Assembly (NCBI GenBank): GCA_947502505.1 | Contig: CANNAE010000001.1 | Span: forward strand, 363,265-427,264 | Source: an uncultured Planococcus sp. | Lineage (GTDB): Bacteria; Bacillota; Bacilli; Bacillales_A; Planococcaceae | DNA length: 64,000 bases | Reading direction: 5' to 3' | In this document: positions 41,871 through 51,108 of the stretch, piece after piece | Layout of the letters: the number at the start of each line of letters is the position of its first letter | Numbering within the stretch: position 1 is the first letter of the stretch | Made by a program: the position numbers and the translations under genes | Notes under the pieces: model-generated | What the model was told of the DNA's origin: nothing | Seen by the model: only the letters and a program-made list of their open reading frames with translations | The model's database searches: none

Positions 41871-42440
41871 ATGTTGCAATTCAACATCAGAGGCGAGAAT
41901 ATTGAGGTAACTCCCGCAATTCGCGAACACATCGAGAAGAAGGTAGAAAAGATCGAACGCTTTTTCACCGATGGAGCGAATGCAACCGCGATGGTCAACT
42001 TGAAAACGTATAATCATAACCAAACGAAAGTGGAAGTCACAATCCCGATGAAAAACCTAACATTACGTGCTGAAGAACGGCACGATGATCTCTATGCAGC
42101 GATCGATTTGATCGTTTCAAAACTGGAGCGTCAAATCCGCAAGTATAAAACGAAAGTCAACCGCAAATTCCGGGACCGTGAAGGAATGGGCCTAGCATTT
42201 GCGCAAGCCGAAAGCGAAGCGCAGAACAATGGGGCTGCACAATCGGAAGAGGAAGAAGATTTGAAAATCGTCCGCACGAAACAATTCGATTTGAAACCGA
42301 TGGACGAAGAGGAAGCAGTGCTTCAGATGAATATGCTTGGGCATAGCTTCTTCGTCTTCACAGATGCGGAGTCAAATGGCACGAACATCGTCTACAAACG
42401 TAAAGACGGTTCATACGGTTTGATCGAGACAACTTCATAA
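41871..42440 (+). CDS. hpf: Long-form ribosome hibernation promoting factor HPF
   Basis: A 189-residue protein that dimerises 70S ribosomes into inactive 100S particles in stationary phase. The N-terminal domain (1-100) is S30AE-like (LQFNIRGENIEVTPAIREHIEKKVEKIERFF cut as landmark; RAEERHDDLYAAIDLIVSKLERQIRKYKTK). The C-terminal dimerisation domain (about 130-189) has IVRTKQFDLKPMDEEEAVLQMNMLGH and YKRKDGSYGLIE. GAAGGAGGAG precedes the ATG. It lies directly before secA as in Bacillus. Confidence 0.96.
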   Translation: MLQFNIRGENIEVTPAIREHIEKKVEKIERFFTDGANATAMVNLKTYNHNQTKVEVTIPMKNLTLRAEERHDDLYAAIDLIVSKLERQIRKYKTKVNRKFRDREGMGLAFAQAESEAQNNGAAQSEEEEDLKIVRTKQFDLKPMDEEEAVLQMNMLGHSFFVFTDAESNGTNIVYKRKDGSYGLIETTS

Positions 42441-42444
42441 GAAA

Positions 42445-42472
42445 CAAAGCCTCCTGTAACGGGAGGCTTTTA
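42445..42472 (+). terminator. Terminator of hpf
   Basis: AAAGCCTCC and GGAGGCTTT pair around a short loop, followed by T-rich sequence. Confidence 0.88.
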
Positions 42473-42733
42473 TTTTGCCATTTTTTAATTAGTAACGGCT
42501 CTCCTATCGCAGTTTGGATATGATCCCATTAAAAATACATTGTTCATAATACTTTTTTGCTTCATAAGTGAAAATGCATTGTTTGCACGCTTTATAGTGC
42601 AGTGTTAAAATAAATGGTGAGATTTTTTTAAAAATGCTGCATATGATTACGATAAACCCAAAGAATGAAAATATGAGCAATCGCGTTTTTAGGCTGTTTT
42701 CAGCTAGAATCGCCATGCAGGGAGCGGTTAAAC

Positions 42734-45250
42734 ATGCTTGGAGTATTGAATAAAGTATTCGACCCGAATAAACGGGATTTAAAACGATTGGAAAAAATAT
42801 CAGACCAGGTAGAAGCCTTGGCAGATGAGTTCACAGCCAAGACGGACGAAGACTTAAAAGCGAAGACTGCCGAATTCACAGCACGTTTCGGAAAAGGTGA
42901 ATCGCTTGATGATATATTGCCTGAAGCATTCGCAACCGTGCGCGAGGCCTCAAAACGTGTTCTCGGAATGTATCCATTCCGCGTGCAGATCATGGGTGCC
43001 GCCTCGCTTCATCTAGGGAATATTTCCGAGATGAAAACCGGTGAAGGTAAAACTTTGACGTCGACGATGGCCGTCTACTTGAATGCCATCACGAAAAAAG
43101 GCGTTCATGTCGTGACGGTCAACGAATATTTGGCCAGCCGCGATGCGGAAGAAATGGGCCATCTTTTCAATTGGCTCGGCCTGACAGTAGGGCTTAACGT
43201 CAATAGCTTGACGAAAGAACAAAAGCGCGAAGCCTATCAGGCAGATATCACCTATAGCACGAATAATGAACTAGGCTTCGATTATTTGCGCGATAATATG
43301 GTTTTGTATAAAGAAGATATGGTTCAGCGCCCGCTTCATTTCGCCGTTATCGATGAAGTCGATTCAATCTTGATCGATGAAGCGCGGACCCCGTTAATCA
43401 TTTCAGGGCAGGCCGCGAAGTCCGCCCAGCTTTATATGCAAGCCAATGCTTTTGGGCGATTGCTTCAAAAAGACACAGATTACGCTTATGATGAGACGAC
43501 AAAAGGCGTTGTGTTGACCGAAGAAGGCATTGAGAAAGTCGAGAAAGCTTTCAGCATCGACAATCTATTCGATTTAACCCATGTACGCTTGAACCATGCG
43601 ATCAACCAATCGCTAAAAGCGCATGTCACGATGCAAAAAGATGTCGATTATGTCGTACAGGACGGCGAAGTGGTCATCGTTGACCAATTCACCGGCCGCC
43701 TCATGAAAGGGCGCCGCTATTCGGATGGGCTTCACCAAGCCATCGAAGCAAAAGAAGGCCTCGAAGTCCAGAACGAATCAATGACGATGGCGACGATTAC
43801 CTTCCAGAACTATTTCCGGAAATACGAAAAGCTTTCCGGGATGACCGGTACGGCCAAGACGGAAGAGGAAGAATTCCGCAACATCTACAATATGAATGTC
43901 ATCTCGATTCCGACAAACAAGCCAATCATCCGTGACGACCGGGTTGATTTGATCTACGCTACGACGGAAGGCAAGTATAAAGCGGTGTCTGAAGACATTA
44001 TCGAGCGCCATAAAAAAGGGCAGCCGGTTCTCGTCGGGACAGTAGCAATCGAAACGTCCGAAATCATTTCCGCCTATTTGACGAAAAAGGGCATTAAGCA
44101 TTCGGTCTTGAATGCGAAAAATCACGCTCACGAGGCGGAAATCATCTTGGATGCCGGCCAAAAAGGCGCCGTGACCATTGCCACGAATATGGCTGGGCGC
44201 GGAACGGATATCAAATTGGGCGAAGGCGTTATCGAAGCGGGTGGCCTCGCGGTCATCGGTACAGAGCGCCATGAATCCCGCCGCATCGATAACCAGCTGC
44301 GCGGGCGTTCCGGACGTCAAGGAGACCCGGGTGTGACGCAATTCTATCTATCGCTTGAAGATGATTTGATGCGCCGGTTCGGTTCGGATTCCATGCGCAA
44401 TATGATGGGCAAACTCGGAATGGATGATTCCCAGCCACTTCAATCCCGTATGGTGACGCGTTCTGTCGAATCCGCCCAGAAACGGGTAGAGGGCAATAAC
44501 TTCGATGCACGGAAACGCCTCTTGCAATATGATGATGTGTTGCGCGAACAACGCGAAATCATTTACAAAGAACGTTTGGAAGTGCTCGAGACCGATAATA
44601 TGCGCGAACTTGTCGATAATATGATCGATAGCTCAATTGGCCGCATGGTGGCTAGCTATACAGCGGCGGAAAAACCGGAAGAATGGCATTTGAAGTCGTT
44701 GACTGAAGTAATTTCGGCCAACCTATTGCCGGAAGATACGGTAACAGTGCAAGAGCTAGAAGGAAAAACGCAAGAGCAAATCATCGAACATATCCGTGGA
44801 AAAGTAACGGCGCATTACAATGAAAAAGAAGTGGAAATGACGCCTGAGCGCATGCGTGAATTCGAGAAAGTCGTCTTGTTGCGTTCGATCGATACGAAAT
44901 GGATCGACCATATCGATGCGATGGACCAATTGCGCCAAGGAATCCACTTGCGTGCATACGGGCAGAACGACCCGCTGCGTGAATACCAAAACGAAGGCTT
45001 TGCCATGTTCGAAGCGATGATTGAAGCGATTGAAGACGACGTGGCGAAATACGCCATGAAAGCGGAAATCAAGAACAATCTCGAACGTGAAGAAGTGGCG
45101 AAAGGCCAGGCGGTCAACCCGAAAGAAGGCGGCCAAACCGCGCGCAAGAGAAAAGAACCAGCCCGTCGCGACATGGAAGTCGGACGCAACGAGCTATGCC
45201 CTTGCGGCAGCGGCAAGAAATTCAAGAACTGCCACGGGTCAGCATCGTAA
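42734..45250 (+). CDS. secA: Preprotein translocase ATPase SecA
   Basis: An 838-residue motor that drives Sec-dependent protein export. Nucleotide-binding domain 1 has Walker [12 protein letters not shown] and the [19 protein letters not shown] region. The preprotein-binding domain follows. NBD2 includes [16 protein letters not shown] and [17 protein letters not shown]. The C-terminus is the zinc-binding SecB/lipid-contact tail ([17 protein letters not shown]). Full length and normal order; AGGGAG precedes the ATG. prfB follows. Confidence 0.97.
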   Translation: MLGVLNKVFDPNKRDLKRLEKISDQVEALADEFTAKTDEDLKAKTAEFTARFGKGESLDDILPEAFATVREASKRVLGMYPFRVQIMGAASLHLGNISEMKTGEGKTLTSTMAVYLNAITKKGVHVVTVNEYLASRDAEEMGHLFNWLGLTVGLNVNSLTKEQKREAYQADITYSTNNELGFDYLRDNMVLYKEDMVQRPLHFAVIDEVDSILIDEARTPLIISGQAAKSAQLYMQANAFGRLLQKDTDYAYDETTKGVVLTEEGIEKVEKAFSIDNLFDLTHVRLNHAINQSLKAHVTMQKDVDYVVQDGEVVIVDQFTGRLMKGRRYSDGLHQAIEAKEGLEVQNESMTMATITFQNYFRKYEKLSGMTGTAKTEEEEFRNIYNMNVISIPTNKPIIRDDRVDLIYATTEGKYKAVSEDIIERHKKGQPVLVGTVAIETSEIISAYLTKKGIKHSVLNAKNHAHEAEIILDAGQKGAVTIATNMAGRGTDIKLGEGVIEAGGLAVIGTERHESRRIDNQLRGRSGRQGDPGVTQFYLSLEDDLMRRFGSDSMRNMMGKLGMDDSQPLQSRMVTRSVESAQKRVEGNNFDARKRLLQYDDVLREQREIIYKERLEVLETDNMRELVDNMIDSSIGRMVASYTAAEKPEEWHLKSLTEVISANLLPEDTVTVQELEGKTQEQIIEHIRGKVTAHYNEKEVEMTPERMREFEKVVLLRSIDTKWIDHIDAMDQLRQGIHLRAYGQNDPLREYQNEGFAMFEAMIEAIEDDVAKYAMKAEIKNNLEREEVAKGQAVNPKEGGQTARKRKEPARRDMEVGRNELCPCGSGKKFKNCHGSAS

Positions 45251-45269
45251 ACGAAAACAGATGTTCATT

Positions 45270-45293
45270 GCCGGAGAGCAACAGCTCTTCGGC
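45270..45293 (+). other. Short hairpin between secA and prfB
   Basis: GCCGGAGAGC and GCTCTTCGGC pair (one G-T) around AACA. No T tract follows, so it is not a typical terminator. It ends ten bases before the prfB ribosome site. Confidence 0.5.
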
Positions 45294-45316
45294 ATTATTA
45301 TGAGGAGGAACTTTAT

Positions 45317-46421
45317 ATGATGGAATTAGCGGATATTCGCAACGAGCTCGACAAAACAGCCGAAAAACTGGCGGACTTCAGGGGGTCTCTTTGACTTAGA
45401 AAACAAAGAGGCTCGCATACAGGAATTGGACGAGAGAATGATCGATCCGAATTTCTGGAACAACCAAGATGAAGCGCAAGTAGTCATTTCCGAAGTGAAT
45501 GCCTTGAAAGATACAGTCAATCGCTATCGGAAATTTGAAGAAGAGCAAGAGAATATGGAAATGACGCTCGAGCTTTTACGTGAAGAACCGGATGAGGAAC
45601 TTCATGAAGAACTGAGCGGGGAATTGAAGCAGTTTTTGAAAGACTTGAATGCGTTCGAGTTGGAGCTGCTATTAAGTGAAGAATACGACAAAAACAATGC
45701 CATCCTGGAATTGCATCCGGGTGCTGGCGGAACGGAATCACAAGATTGGTGTTCGATGCTGCTGCGCATGTATACGCGCTGGGCAGAAAAACGCGGATTC
45801 AAAGTTGAGACTCTGGATTATCTTGCAGGAGATGAAGCCGGTGTCAAATCGGTCACGCTCGGCATCAAAGGCCATAATGCTTACGGCTATTTGAAAGCTG
45901 AAAAAGGGGTGCACCGATTGGTCCGCATCTCGCCGTTCGATTCATCAGGACGCCGCCACACCTCGTTTGTGTCGTGTGAAGTGATGCCGGAATTCACCGG
46001 TGAAATCGAAATCGATATCCGCACCGAAGATTTGAAAGTCGACACCTATCGTGCAAGCGGCGCCGGCGGACAGCACATCAACACGACTGACTCAGCCGTC
46101 CGGATCACCCACTTGCCTACAGGCGCAGTCGTCACATGCCAACAGGAACGTTCACAGATCAAAAACCGCGAAAAAGCGATGCAGATGCTGAAAGCGAAGC
46201 TGTACGCATTGAAGATTGAAGAGCAGGAACAGGAATTGCTCGAAATCCGCGGAGAGCAAAAAGAAATCGGCTGGGGCAGCCAAATCCGCTCTTACGTTTT
46301 CCATCCATACTCTATGGTTAAAGACCACCGGACGAACCATGAAACAGGAAACCTTCAAGCTGTCATGGATGGTGACTTGGATGGATTTATCCATGCCATG
46401 CTGCGTTCAAAAATGCAATAA
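45317..46421 (+). CDS. prfB: Peptide chain release factor 2 with programmed +1 frameshift
   Basis: RF2, which terminates translation at UGA and UAA. The first 25 codons (45317-45391) end at an in-frame TGA (45392-45394). Reading then continues in the +1 frame from GAC at 45393 to 46421, giving 367 residues in all. The main part has the tripeptide anticodon region with [13 protein letters not shown] and the catalytic loop [18 protein letters not shown] (GGQ). GAGGAGG precedes the tandem ATGs at 45317/45320. An annotator that ignores the frameshift will report only the second frame with an artificial start. Confidence 0.97.
45380..45395 (+). promoter_or_regulatory. RF2 programmed frameshift site
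   Basis: AGG GGG TCT CTT TGA C: an internal Shine-Dalgarno-like AGGGGG, the slippery CTT and the in-frame TGA followed by C. These are the classic elements that let low RF2 levels favour the +1 shift. Confidence 0.96.
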
Positions 46422-46447
46422 GCCCATTAATTCGTTTTCAATAGTTA

Positions 46448-46499
46448 ACCCCCGTCAACGGCTCCTTTTCAGAAGAGGGCTGGCGCCGGGGGTTTTTTA
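46448..46499 (+). terminator. Terminator of prfB
   Basis: AACCCCCG and CGGGGGTT form the stem of a long imperfect hairpin (about 30-base inner region) followed by TTTTTT. Confidence 0.85.
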
Positions 46500-46555
46500 A
46501 ATTTCAAAAGGGCAATATAAGAAGAGAGTGTAAATGAGCCAAGGAGGTTTCGGGT

Positions 46556-47761
46556 ATGATGACACATCAATTATTGCTCTTGTTGATCATCGGCTATATC
46601 GTCTATACGATCGATATCAAAAAGAACTATTTCCCGGTGCCTGTGGTATTGGTAGCCATTGGTTTAGGGCTTTCTTTTATTCCGTATTTCGATGAATTCA
46701 AAATTTCAAAAGAAATCATCTTCAATGTTTTTCTGCCAGCCATGTTATTCACTTCAGCTTATCAATTTCCATTAAAGCAGTTGAGGCAAAATATCGGCAT
46801 CATTGTCAGTTTGAGCACACTTGGGCTGATTTTTACGGTTGCCTTGCTCGGCGTATCGATCTTTTTCGCAGGAGGCCTGTTTACGAGCCTTTCCCTCACG
46901 GCGGCATTCTTGCTGGCAGCCATCCTGACGCCGACTGACCCGGTGTCGGTTACAGCGATCTTGAAAGAAAGCGGCGGCGCAGAACAGGTAGCTGATGTGG
47001 TGGAAGGGGAGTCGATGATCAACGACGGAACAAGCATCGTCTTTTTCACGATTTTTTTTAGTATGTATCGAACCGGCAATGGATTTTCAGTGGGCACCTT
47101 CGTTTCGGAATTGCTGATCGTTTCCATCGGGGGCGTTTTGCTCGGGATTTTAATAGGCTGGCTGATGAGCAAAACTATCCGTTTGACCGAAGATAAAAAA
47201 TACCAAGTCATGCTGAGCGTCATCGGGGCTTATGGAGCCTTCTATACCGGGGAAGCATTCGGGGTCTCAGGCGTTCTCGCGACAGTGGCCGCCGGCATAT
47301 TCGTTGCTTACGAAATGGGCAGGGATATCAAGGAAGATACACTTCCGCAGTCATTGGATGGTTTCTGGGACATCGTCACCCCGATTTTATTGGCAGTGCT
47401 GTTTTTATTAATCGGCATACGCGGAGCGGAGTACTTGAGCTTTTCTGCTTGGTGGTTTGCGATTGTCATTTTCCTATTGGCCATCATAGTGCGTTTTATC
47501 GTTATCGCATTGTTCATTTATGGGGTGCCTAAATGGCGCAATGAATTCGAAAATGATTTATCGACGATTACCTTAACTGCCTGGTCCGGTATTAAAGGCG
47601 CTATGTCAGTCGCCTTATTGCTGTGGTTGGAGGAAACGGCTTCCGGGCAGGACCAGGTATTGATTTCACTGGCATTTGCGGCTATTTTATTATCGCTCGC
47701 TATTCAAAGCATTGGCATTTATCCATTATCGAAATTATTAAAAACCCTTCAATCGAAATAA
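46556..47761 (+). CDS. NhaP/CPA1-type cation:proton antiporter
   Basis: A 401-residue membrane protein with about 12 helices that exchanges sodium or potassium for protons. Helix motifs are LPAMLFTSAYQFPLKQLRQN, AAILTPTDPVSVTAILKESG (ion-site Asp) and VVEGESMINDGTSIVFF, all typical of the NhaP branch. AAGGAGG lies eight bases before the ATG at 46556. No regulatory C-terminal domain is present. This gene is inserted between prfB and the yvjA-like gene compared with B. subtilis. Confidence 0.88.
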   Translation: MMTHQLLLLLIIGYIVYTIDIKKNYFPVPVVLVAIGLGLSFIPYFDEFKISKEIIFNVFLPAMLFTSAYQFPLKQLRQNIGIIVSLSTLGLIFTVALLGVSIFFAGGLFTSLSLTAAFLLAAILTPTDPVSVTAILKESGGAEQVADVVEGESMINDGTSIVFFTIFFSMYRTGNGFSVGTFVSELLIVSIGGVLLGILIGWLMSKTIRLTEDKKYQVMLSVIGAYGAFYTGEAFGVSGVLATVAAGIFVAYEMGRDIKEDTLPQSLDGFWDIVTPILLAVLFLLIGIRGAEYLSFSAWWFAIVIFLLAIIVRFIVIALFIYGVPKWRNEFENDLSTITLTAWSGIKGAMSVALLLWLEETASGQDQVLISLAFAAILLSLAIQSIGIYPLSKLLKTLQSK

Positions 47762-47829
47762 GGAAGCTGGCTGCTCCATATGAAAGGGCTGTACCGTGAC
47801 AGAAGGGCTATTGCTTTATCTGGATGAAG

Positions 47830-47858
47830 TTCACAAAAAACGGGGGGTCTGCTATACT
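47830..47858 (+). promoter_or_regulatory. Sigma-A promoter of the YitT-family gene
   Basis: TTCACA and TATACT are 17 bases apart, 45 bases before the chosen ATG. Confidence 0.7.
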
Positions 47859-47902
47859 CTGACAGGGTTCAAGTGAATATAGAAGGAAGAGGAATAACAG
47901 CT

Positions 47903-48775
47903 ATGGGCAAACGAAATATACGAAAAACAAAAGATCCACATCCGGTTTTGACGAGCGTGATCGACTATCTTTCGATACTGGCAGGTGCGGCGATTGTCGC
48001 CATTTCCTTTAACGTATTCCTATTGCCGAACGAAGTGGCATCGGGCGGCGTGAGTGGCATCAGTACGATTTTATTCGGCTTGTTCGAATGGAAGCCTGCC
48101 TTCGTTCAATGGGCGTTCAATATTCCCTTGTTTATCTCCGGCGTTATTTTGCTGGGGAAAAACTTCGGTATCAAAACGGCGGTCGGTACAGTATTTTTGC
48201 CATTTATCGTATACATGACTGAAGATTGGGAAGCCTGGACGAGAGATCCGCTGCTTGGTTCTTTGTTCGGCGGGATCATGGTCGGGCTTGGCCTGGGCAT
48301 CGTTTTCCGGGGGAAAGCATCGACTGGCGGAACTGATTTAGCTGCGCAGATCATTACCAAATATACCGGGCTGACTCTCGGGACCAGTGTCGCCATCATC
48401 GACGGCATGATCGTATTGGCGGCAGCTATCGTCTTCGATATTGAAAAAGGCCTGTATGCATTGATCGGGTTGTACCTCACGACCAAAACCATCGATTTGG
48501 TACAGGTCGGATTCAGCCGTTCGAAGATGGTCTATATCATTACGAACAAACAGGTAGAAATCCGGGACGCCATTTACGATGAAGTCGACAGAGGCGTGAC
48601 GGAATTGACAGCAACCGGCGGCTACTCCGGAAATGAAAAACCGATTTTGATGGTCGTCATTCCGCAGACAGAATTTACAAGGCTGAAACAATTGGTCAAA
48701 CTGATCGATCCGCAAGCATTTGTCATCGTTTCCGATGCGTCTGAAGTGCTCGGGGAAGGTTTCAAACGTGCTTAA
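47903..48775 (+). CDS. YitT-family membrane protein (YvjA-like)
   Basis: A 290-residue protein with five to six helices followed by a cytosolic DUF2179 domain (about residues 205-290). Landmarks are NVFLLPNEVASGGVSGISTILF, GKASTGGTDLAAQIITKYTG, and in the C-domain MVYIITNKQVEIRDAIYDEVDRGVTEL, given as its family strand. YitT proteins are of unknown transport function. The ATG at 47903 is behind AAGAGGA; a GTG at 47873 is open but has no site. Position before cccB matches B. subtilis yvjA. Confidence 0.88.
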   Translation: MGKRNIRKTKDPHPVLTSVIDYLSILAGAAIVAISFNVFLLPNEVASGGVSGISTILFGLFEWKPAFVQWAFNIPLFISGVILLGKNFGIKTAVGTVFLPFIVYMTEDWEAWTRDPLLGSLFGGIMVGLGLGIVFRGKASTGGTDLAAQIITKYTGLTLGTSVAIIDGMIVLAAAIVFDIEKGLYALIGLYLTTKTIDLVQVGFSRSKMVYIITNKQVEIRDAIYDEVDRGVTELTATGGYSGNEKPILMVVIPQTEFTRLKQLVKLIDPQAFVIVSDASEVLGEGFKRA

Positions 48776-48829
48776 ATTTGGTATACTCCTATAGAAGGTA
48801 AAAAAAGCAAGACGCAGAGGAGGATTTCC

Positions 48830-49171
48830 ATGAAAAAACAATTGATGACCGTATTGTTCGGTTCTGTCCTGGTTCTCGGTGCATGCGGAGGCGAAGAAGA
48901 ATCATCTCCTGAAGAGCCTGCAGACACAGGCGGTGAAACGGAAACAACGACAGTGGACGCTGAAGCAGTCATTCAGCAAAACTGTATTTCGTGCCACGGT
49001 GAAAACCTAGAAGGCGGAGGCAGTTTCCCGGCATTGAATGATGTAGGATCCCGCTTGTCACAAGAAGAAATCTTATCCGTCATTGAAAATGGCCAAGGTG
49101 CAATGCCTCCGAACATCATCGAAGGTGAAGAAGCACAAGCTGTAGCAGAATATCTTGCGAACCAAAAATAA
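48830..49171 (+). CDS. cccB: Cytochrome c551 lipoprotein CccB
   Basis: A 113-residue electron carrier anchored outside the membrane. The lipoprotein signal ends in VLGAC (Cys at residue 20), an acidic/Thr-rich linker follows, and the haem c domain has CISCHG with the axial Met expected in the GAMPPNIIEG segment. Length and layout match Bacillus CccB. A TATACT at 48782-48787 with TTTCAA 16 bases upstream is a possible promoter overlapping the previous gene's end. AGAGGAGG precedes the ATG. Confidence 0.93.
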   Translation: MKKQLMTVLFGSVLVLGACGGEEESSPEEPADTGGETETTTVDAEAVIQQNCISCHGENLEGGGSFPALNDVGSRLSQEEILSVIENGQGAMPPNIIEGEEAQAVAEYLANQK

Positions 49172-49200
49172 GCCGGCATTATGCCCGGTTTATTTTTTTT
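49170..49200 (+). terminator. Terminator of cccB
   Basis: An imperfect stem (AAGCCGGCAT with ATGCCCGGTT) is followed by a run of T. The stem has mismatches but the T tract is strong. Confidence 0.65.
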
Positions 49201-49352
49201 TGCTAAAAATAAAGGAAATATGAAGATAAATGATAAAAATAAGGAAAAAAACGGTGAATTCCGTCCGTATATTATTGAACTTTCAGATAATTAATTGTAT
49301 CGAGACTGAGTCTGAATTGAAATGTAACTGTAACAAAAAAGAGGTTTAGGAG

Positions 49353-49361
49353 TGTTATAAT
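49353..49361 (+). promoter_or_regulatory. Extended -10 promoter of ftsEX
   Basis: TGTTATAAT is an extended -10 element 78 bases before the ftsE start. No good -35 is present. Confidence 0.5.
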
Positions 49362-49399
49362 AACCGTGCTGCAAAATTTGCTATGTACTTGGGAAATCA

Positions 49400-49419
49400 A
49401 ATTCGGCACAATGCCGAAT
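49400..49419 (+). other. Perfect hairpin in the ftsE leader
   Basis: ATTCGGCA and TGCCGAAT pair around CAA, ending six bases before the ribosome site. It could influence translation or mRNA stability. Confidence 0.6.
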
Positions 49420-49438
49420 GACTATAGGTGGTTTATGA

Positions 49439-50125
49439 ATGATACAAATGAAGAATGTCTATAAAAAATATCCGAACGGCATCGTGGCACTCAACGGTTT
49501 GAATGTTGAGATCGACCAAGGCGAATTTGTCTATATCGTCGGGCCAAGCGGAGCCGGTAAATCCACGTTCATCAAAATGATGTATCGTGAAGAGCGCCCG
49601 TCATCAGGTCAAATGCTCGTTGACGGAAAAGATATCGCAAAACTGAAGAACCGGAAAGTTCCTTTTCTGCGCCGCGACATCGGCGTCGTGTTCCAGGATT
49701 TTAAATTATTGCCTCGCTTGACCGTTTATGAGAATGTAGCCTTTGCGCTTGAGGTCATTGAAGAAAAGCCTCAAATCATCAAAGATCGCGTCATGGAAGT
49801 ATTGGACATGGTCGGATTGAAGCATAAAGCGAAAATGTTCCCACGTGAATTGTCCGGCGGTGAGCAACAGCGTGTGTCGATCGCCCGTTCGATCGTCAAT
49901 ACGCCGAAAATCATGATTGCGGATGAGCCGACAGGCAATCTTGACCCGGAAACTTCTTGGGATATCATGAATCTCTTCGAACAGATCAACGCAACAGGGA
50001 CGACCATCATCATGGCGACCCACAACCGGGAAATCGTCAACAAGTTAAGACATCGCGTCATTGCCATTGAAGGCGGACTGATTGTGCGCGACGCAGCTGG
50101 AGGTGATTACGGCTATGAAGATTAG
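49439..50125 (+). CDS. ftsE: Cell-division ABC ATPase FtsE
   Basis: A 228-residue ABC ATPase that works with FtsX to activate peptidoglycan hydrolases. Walker A is IVGPSGAGKSTFIK, the Q-loop is VFQDFKLL, the signature is ELSGGEQQRVSIARS, and Walker B is IMIADEPTGNLD followed by the H-loop MATHNRE. AGGTGG precedes the ATG. It overlaps ftsX by 11 bases. Confidence 0.96.
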   Translation: MIQMKNVYKKYPNGIVALNGLNVEIDQGEFVYIVGPSGAGKSTFIKMMYREERPSSGQMLVDGKDIAKLKNRKVPFLRRDIGVVFQDFKLLPRLTVYENVAFALEVIEEKPQIIKDRVMEVLDMVGLKHKAKMFPRELSGGEQQRVSIARSIVNTPKIMIADEPTGNLDPETSWDIMNLFEQINATGTTIIMATHNREIVNKLRHRVIAIEGGLIVRDAAGGDYGYED

Positions 50126-50999
50126 AACATTTGGCCGTCATATCAAAGAAAGCCTCAAAAGCCTTGGAAGAAATGGCTGGATGACCTTTGCGTCTGTCAG
50201 CGCCGTCACTGTTACATTGCTGCTCGTAGGCGTGTTCGTCATGATCATGATGAACTTGAATAAAGTAGCCGATGATTTGGAAAACGATGTCGAGATCAAA
50301 GTTTTCGTCTCCCTTGATGCAGAGGAAGAGGAAGTCGGCGAACTCGAAGAAGAAATATCCGGGCTAAGTGGCGTAGAATCAGCCGTTTATTCCACGAAAG
50401 AAGAGGAATTGACGGATCTTGTCCTCGATTTTGGCGAAGAACTCAGCCTATTTGAACAAAGCAATCCATTGTTTGATGTGTTCTACGTAAAAGCGACAGA
50501 ACCTCAACAGACAGAAGCGGTAGCAAAAGAAATTGCTGCCCTTGAATATATTGAAGACGTAGAATATGGGGAAGGGAAAATTGAGAAGCTTTTCGATTTC
50601 CTGAACGCTGGGCGCAATGTCGGCCTGGTCCTTATTTTAGCTTTATTGTTTACAGCGATGTTCTTGATTTCGAATACGATCCGCATCACAATCGTGGCGC
50701 GCCGCACCGAAATCGAGATTATGAAGCTCGTCGGGGCGACCAATTGGTTTGTCCGTGTTCCGTTCATTCTCGAAGGCATGTGGCTTGGGATTCTCGGTTC
50801 CATTATACCGATCGGCCTCGTTGTACTTCTTTACCAGAAGATTACGGAATTTGCACAACCGCGGCTCAGCGGGGAACTCTTCCAACTACTTGAGTTTTCA
50901 CCTTTCATCTACCAAGTGAGCGCGTTGATCTTGGCGATGGGTGTCTTTATCGGGATTTGGGGAAGTTTTATGTCCATTCGCAAGTTCTTACGTGTATAA
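50115..50999 (+). CDS. ftsX: Cell-division permease FtsX
   Basis: A 294-residue membrane partner of FtsE with four helices (about 22-45, 170-192, 220-242, 265-288) and a large extracellular loop (about 50-165) that contacts the hydrolase. Motifs are IKESLKSLGRNGWMTFAS at the start and RRTEIEIMKLVGATNWFVRVPF in the cytosolic coupling loop. The start is the ATG at 50115 behind GGAGGTGAT inside the end of ftsE. A peptidoglycan hydrolase gene follows. Confidence 0.95.
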   Translation: MKIRTFGRHIKESLKSLGRNGWMTFASVSAVTVTLLLVGVFVMIMMNLNKVADDLENDVEIKVFVSLDAEEEEVGELEEEISGLSGVESAVYSTKEEELTDLVLDFGEELSLFEQSNPLFDVFYVKATEPQQTEAVAKEIAALEYIEDVEYGEGKIEKLFDFLNAGRNVGLVLILALLFTAMFLISNTIRITIVARRTEIEIMKLVGATNWFVRVPFILEGMWLGILGSIIPIGLVVLLYQKITEFAQPRLSGELFQLLEFSPFIYQVSALILAMGVFIGIWGSFMSIRKFLRV

Positions 51000-51007
51000 T
51001 CAATCAA

Positions 51008-51038
51008 AGGCCTATGGTCGCATCTTAACCATAGGCCT
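51008..51038 (+). other. Perfect hairpin after ftsX without T tract
   Basis: AGGCCTATGGT and ACCATAGGCCT form an 11-bp stem around a 9-base loop. The sequence after it is not T-rich, so it may be a processing or stability element rather than a terminator. Confidence 0.6.
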
Positions 51039-51108
51039 AAAGCTTACATAAATTAGGAAATAAAATACAGACATAGAAAAAGAACGTAAATCCAAGGGGG
51101 AAACGAAC

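Noticed and set aside
47873-47902. GTG start for the YitT-family protein at 47873
   Set aside because: No ribosome site; the ATG at 47903 has one and begins a typical N-terminus.
49323-49334. WalR-like TGTAAC repeats before ftsE
   Set aside because: Two TGTAAC copies are adjacent instead of five bases apart, so they do not fit the WalR site.
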